Below, one piece after another: positions 61,223-64,000 of a DNA stretch of 64,000 bases (position 1 is the stretch's first letter; each line of letters starts with the position of its first letter). The DNA lies in contig NZ_CP045096.1 of the NCBI RefSeq assembly GCF_009184865.1, positions 434,001 to 498,000 of the forward strand, given 5' to 3'. The stretch comes from Streptomyces phaeolivaceus (GTDB lineage Bacteria; Actinomycetota; Actinomycetes; Streptomycetales; Streptomycetaceae). A model generated the notes under the pieces. It did no database searches. It was not told the origin of the DNA and was given only the letters and a program-made list of their open reading frames with translations. The position numbers and the translations under genes were made by a program.

Positions 61223-61784
61223 ACAGCCGCCGCTGCCGGTCAAGTTGGTCATCGCCGGTGGCTTCGGGGTCGGCAAGACCACCACCGTGGGGTCGATCTC
61301 CGAGATACGGCCGCTCACCACGGAGGCCGCCATCACCGAGGTCGCGGCCGGTGTCGACGACCTCACCCACACACCCGACAAGATCACCACGACCGTCGCC
61401 ATGGACTTCGGCTGCATCACCCTCGACCCGACCCTGAAGCTGTACCTCTTCGGTACTCCCGGCCAGGACCGCTTCGGCTTCATGTGGGACGACGTCGTCG
61501 AGGGCGCGCTCGGGGCCCTGGTCATCGTGGACACCCGCCGGCTCGACGACTGCTATGCCGCCGTCGACTACTTCGAGCACAAGCGCGTCCCCTTCGCCGT
61601 CGCCGTCAACGCCTTCGACGGTTCGGTCGAGCACGACCTCGACGAGGTCCGCTGGGCCCTGGACATCGCCGAACACGTCCCCCTGACCGTCTTCGACGCC
61701 CGCCGGACGGGCTCCGTACGCGACGCCCTCCTGGTCGTCCTCGACGTCGCCCTCTCCCGCGCGGAATCGGCGGCCACGACCTGA
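61170..61784 (+). CDS. cvnD: Conservon small GTPase CvnD
   Basis: A 204-residue GTPase: P-loop GGFGVGKTT, switch II FGTPGQDRFGFMW, base-recognition VNAFDGS (in place of NKxD, as usual in CvnD). It cycles between GTP and GDP states under CvnB. The ATG at 61170 lies inside cvnC; a GTG about 14 codons in (VTAAEQPPLPVKL) is also possible. Confidence 0.92.
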   Translation: MVSAPSPTHGAHSVTAAEQPPLPVKLVIAGGFGVGKTTTVGSISEIRPLTTEAAITEVAAGVDDLTHTPDKITTTVAMDFGCITLDPTLKLYLFGTPGQDRFGFMWDDVVEGALGALVIVDTRRLDDCYAAVDYFEHKRVPFAVAVNAFDGSVEHDLDEVRWALDIAEHVPLTVFDARRTGSVRDALLVVLDVALSRAESAATT

Positions 61785-61818
61785 CGCCGCCACCGCCTCC
61801 GGTCCGGATACTGGGCGC

Positions 61819-62139
61819 ATGGAATTCGCCGTCTTCATGACCTTGCCCGGACTGGTCGTCGTGCTGACCGCCGTGGCCTTCGTGGATCAGGTGCTTCTCC
61901 GTGCGGGGCGGGCCGGGCCGCTGCCCTGGCGGAACAGTGTCCGGCAGGGACAGATATCGGCCACCGGCTTCGAGCAGCTGCACGCGAGCTTCTCACCAGG
62001 AAAGCAGTCCGAACTCAAGGAACGGCAGTCGTCGCTGGTGATGCGGGACGACGAGGAGGACGGGGCGCCGCCGCACCGGACCACGGTGGACCTGGCAGGC
62101 GGGGTCGCGGTCGTCCGGATGCCCGAGGCCGGCCGATAG
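61819..62139 (+). CDS. DUF6191-type small membrane protein
   Basis: A 106-residue protein: one N-terminal helix (VFMTLPGLVVVLTAVAFVDQ), then a conserved soluble stretch TGFEQLHASFSPGKQSELKE and RQSSLVMRDDEEDGAPP. It matches a Streptomyces family (DUF6191, from memory) of unknown function. It is 34 bp after cvnD and may share its transcript. Confidence 0.75.
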   Translation: MEFAVFMTLPGLVVVLTAVAFVDQVLLRAGRAGPLPWRNSVRQGQISATGFEQLHASFSPGKQSELKERQSSLVMRDDEEDGAPPHRTTVDLAGGVAVVRMPEAGR

Positions 62140-62299
62140 GACGCGCGCGTCGTCTTCTCCGTCGCGTTCACACCCGGGCGCGTGCGACGCGGAGCGGTCC
62201 GTTGCCCCAGCGCAGCCAAGGCCTCACCACCGGTCCGGTCGGGCCGAGGGCGACCGGATACAGTGCGCGGGACGGCAGCCCGGTCAGAGAAGGGGAAGC

Positions 62300-63520
62300 G
62301 TGACCGACACCAGCGACACCCGACCCGCCGACAACGAAACGCACGCTCCGCGGCGGAGCCGACTTCAGCGCCTGATGCGCTACCTCCCCCTGATCGCCCC
62401 CGTACTGCTGTGGACCGTGCCCTGCTGGGTGCTCCTGTACACCGGCCAGCACTGGCCGCTGTCCGTCACCCTTGTCGGCACCGCCCTGTTCGCCCTCGGC
62501 CTCGCCGGCATGCCGCTCGCGATGGCGCGCGGCCACGGCCGCCGTCAGCAGGACGGGGCGGCGATCGTCGGTGACACCCTGCTGGGCACGAGCTGGGTGC
62601 TGTTCACCTGGTCCGTGCTGTTCGGCGTCCTCCTGCGGCTCGCCCTGACCGTGGCCGGCGTCGGCGAGGGCCAGGACCGGGCCCGGATCGTCGCCTGGGC
62701 CGTCCTCGGCCTGACCGCCGTGCTGCTCGCCTGGGGATACGCCGAGGCCCGCCGCGTGCCACGCGTGCGCCGCCTGGACGTGCCACTCCCCCGGCTGGGT
62801 GCCGGGTTGGACGGCACCCGCGTCGTCCTCATCACCGACACCCACTACGGCCCGCTCGACCGCGCCCGCTGGTCGGAGCGGGTGTGCGAGACGGTGAACA
62901 CCCTGGAAGCCGACCTCGTCTGCCACACCGGCGACATCGCGGACGGCACCGCCGAACGCCGCCGCGCCCAGGCCGTCCCCCTGGGTACCGTGCGGGCCGA
63001 AAGGGCCCGTGTGTACGTCACCGGCAACCACGAGTACTACAGCGAGGCCCAGGGCTGGGTCGACCTGATGGACGAGCTGGGCTGGGAGCCGCTGCGCAAC
63101 CGGCATCTGCTGCTCGAACGCGGAGGCGACACCCTCGTGGTCGCCGGCGTGGACGACGTCACCGCCGAGTCCTCCGGCCTGCCGGGCCACCGCGCCCACC
63201 TCGCCGGAGCCCTCAACGGCGCCGACCCCGATCTGCCCGTGCTGCTCCTGGCGCACCAGCCCAAGTTCATCGACCGGGCGGCAGCCGCGGGCATCGACCT
63301 CCAGCTCTCCGGCCACACCCACGGCGGCCAGATCTGGCCCTTCCACCACCTCGTCCGTATCGATCAGCCCGCCCTGGCCGGCCTCTCCCACCACGGCTCC
63401 CGCACCCTCCTCTACACCAGCCGTGGCACCGGCTTCTGGGGCCCGCCGTTCCGCGTCTTCGCCCCCAGCGAGATCACCCTGCTGGTGCTCCGCTCCCCGC
63501 ACCGGTCCCCGTCCGCGTAG
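62300..63520 (+). CDS. Membrane-bound metallophosphoesterase
   Basis: A 406-residue protein: four N-terminal helices (about 28-150) and a calcineurin-like phosphoesterase domain with the five metal motifs DTHYGP, GDIAD, GNHEYY, LLLAHQP and SGHTHGGQ. The DxH, GD, GNHE, H and GHTH set is complete, so it should be active on phosphoesters, probably at the outer or inner membrane face. Similar proteins are widespread and include UDP-diacylglucosamine-type hydrolases. A GTG start is used. Confidence 0.9.
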   Translation: MTDTSDTRPADNETHAPRRSRLQRLMRYLPLIAPVLLWTVPCWVLLYTGQHWPLSVTLVGTALFALGLAGMPLAMARGHGRRQQDGAAIVGDTLLGTSWVLFTWSVLFGVLLRLALTVAGVGEGQDRARIVAWAVLGLTAVLLAWGYAEARRVPRVRRLDVPLPRLGAGLDGTRVVLITDTHYGPLDRARWSERVCETVNTLEADLVCHTGDIADGTAERRRAQAVPLGTVRAERARVYVTGNHEYYSEAQGWVDLMDELGWEPLRNRHLLLERGGDTLVVAGVDDVTAESSGLPGHRAHLAGALNGADPDLPVLLLAHQPKFIDRAAAAGIDLQLSGHTHGGQIWPFHHLVRIDQPALAGLSHHGSRTLLYTSRGTGFWGPPFRVFAPSEITLLVLRSPHRSPSA

Positions 63521-63556
63521 CTCCGTGCCCGGTCGGTGTCGGTCAGAGGTCAGAGG

Positions 63557-64000
63557 TCAGAGGGTGAACAGCAGGGTGCCGAAGCCGACGTGGTCGCACT
63601 GGAAGGCGGCGCCCTCGGGGCGGATCCGCTGGATGGCGGTGTAGGTCCAGGGGGTGGGGAGGGAGCGCCGCTTCACGTAGTGGTTGTGCGCCATCTCGTA
63701 GATCGGGCGCAGTACACCCCGCTCCACGGTGGAGAGGGAGGTGTACGTGGCCAGGCAGGAGCCGAAGGTGGTGAACGGCACGGTGTTGCCGGTGTTGTAC
63801 TTCGCGGTGTACTCGAAGCCGGCGAGCAGCCGGTCGGAGGAGGCGGAGTAGAGGTCCTGGCCCTGGATCCAGGCGATCTCGCAGGCCTCGGCGAGACTGC
63901 CCAGGATGAGCTGGGTGTGGGCCTGGTCGCGACCGCTGTCGACGCACTGGCCGGTGTCCGTGAGCACCCGGCCGACCTTGCAGCAGCCGTGGTTGTAGAA
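63557..64000 (-). CDS. Alginate lyase-family protein, C-terminal part (runs off the window)
   Basis: The last 147 codons of a polysaccharide-lyase-like protein: FYNHGCCKVGRVLTDTGQCV, DSGRDQAHTQLILGSLAEAC, EYTAKYNTGNTVPF. The Arg-Asp-x-x-His stretch and the all-helical pattern match the alginate lyase (PL5-like) family. The start and catalytic N-terminal part lie beyond 64000. A GGTCAGAG tandem triplet (63540-63563) overlaps its stop. Confidence 0.8.
   Translation of the reverse strand, partial: FYNHGCCKVGRVLTDTGQCVDSGRDQAHTQLILGSLAEACEIAWIQGQDLYSASSDRLLAGFEYTAKYNTGNTVPFTTFGSCLATYTSLSTVERGVLRPIYEMAHNHYVKRRSLPTPWTYTAIQRIRPEGAAFQCDHVGFGTLLFTL

Noticed and set aside
1..64000. tRNA genes, rRNA genes, CRISPR arrays, prophage or replication origin
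   Set aside because: No cloverleaf with a TTCGA-type arm, no repeat-spacer pattern, no DnaA-box cluster and no phage structural gene was seen by reading both strands; a dedicated scan was not possible.

Overview
The window is high-GC actinobacterial DNA that reads as a Streptomyces chromosome. GTG starts, 4-base ATGA/GTGA stop-start overlaps, a complete conservon (cvnABCD), Streptomyces-type small proteins (DUF6479, DUF6191), two NarL-type two-component systems and a SigE-family sigma factor all point there. No rRNA, tRNA, CRISPR array or phage module was seen.

Layout. 1-10.5 kb is catabolic DNA mixed with many broken genes. An acyl-CoA dehydrogenase, a copper-storage-like protein, pobA and a siderophore-type decarboxylase are intact. 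Between 4.8 and 10.1 kb lie remnants of an ATP-grasp ligase, a 3-hydroxyacyl-CoA dehydrogenase, an extradiol dioxygenase/FAH joint, a GH43 glycosidase and a LysR regulator, plus an in-frame chimera (CMD-FAH) that carries a TTA codon. 10.1-11.9 kb holds an NmtR-like metal sensor divergent from an MFS exporter with a His-rich tail. 11.9-18.7 kb is the urea transporter urtABCDE with candidate GlnR boxes, a MarR regulator and a cytoplasmic AmiC-like binding protein. 18.8-20.6 kb has a RidA-monooxygenase fusion and a LysR regulator. 20.5-25.5 kb is a metal block: a NiCoT nickel/cobalt permease, a decayed ABC ATPase containing a (GGCGGT)n microsatellite, and a cobalamin riboswitch leading cbiMNQO. 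25.5-35.7 kb is a non-phosphorylating L-fucose-type catabolic operon divergent from a sugar ABC transporter and an FCD regulator; three copies of one 15-bp operator-like motif lie between them. 35.7-40.5 kb holds a beta-propeller phytase with a candidate PHO box, a multispanning membrane protein and a two-component system. 40.6-42.8 kb is a deletion scar around an IS200/IS605 tnpB remnant. 43-47.7 kb has a SigE-family sigma factor with a PQQ-propeller partner, a single-HTH LuxR protein and a second two-component system.

The most interesting region is 47.9-55.6 kb. A FAD oxidoreductase and a strong terminator are followed by a 95-residue Ala/Asn-rich peptide gene with a VxANNAx heptad. A 14-bp hairpin separates this gene from an operon coding for an HTTM-like/alpha-beta hydrolase fusion, a DUF5819-like partner, two mini membrane proteins, a peptide-export-type ABC transporter and a SAM methyltransferase. 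This looks like a ribosomal-peptide (RiPP or bacteriocin) locus that matches no class I know.

55.7-64 kb holds a GNAT acetyltransferase, an epimerase fragment, an orphan sugar-binding lipoprotein, the conservon, a metallophosphoesterase and the 3' part of an alginate lyase-like gene that runs off the window.
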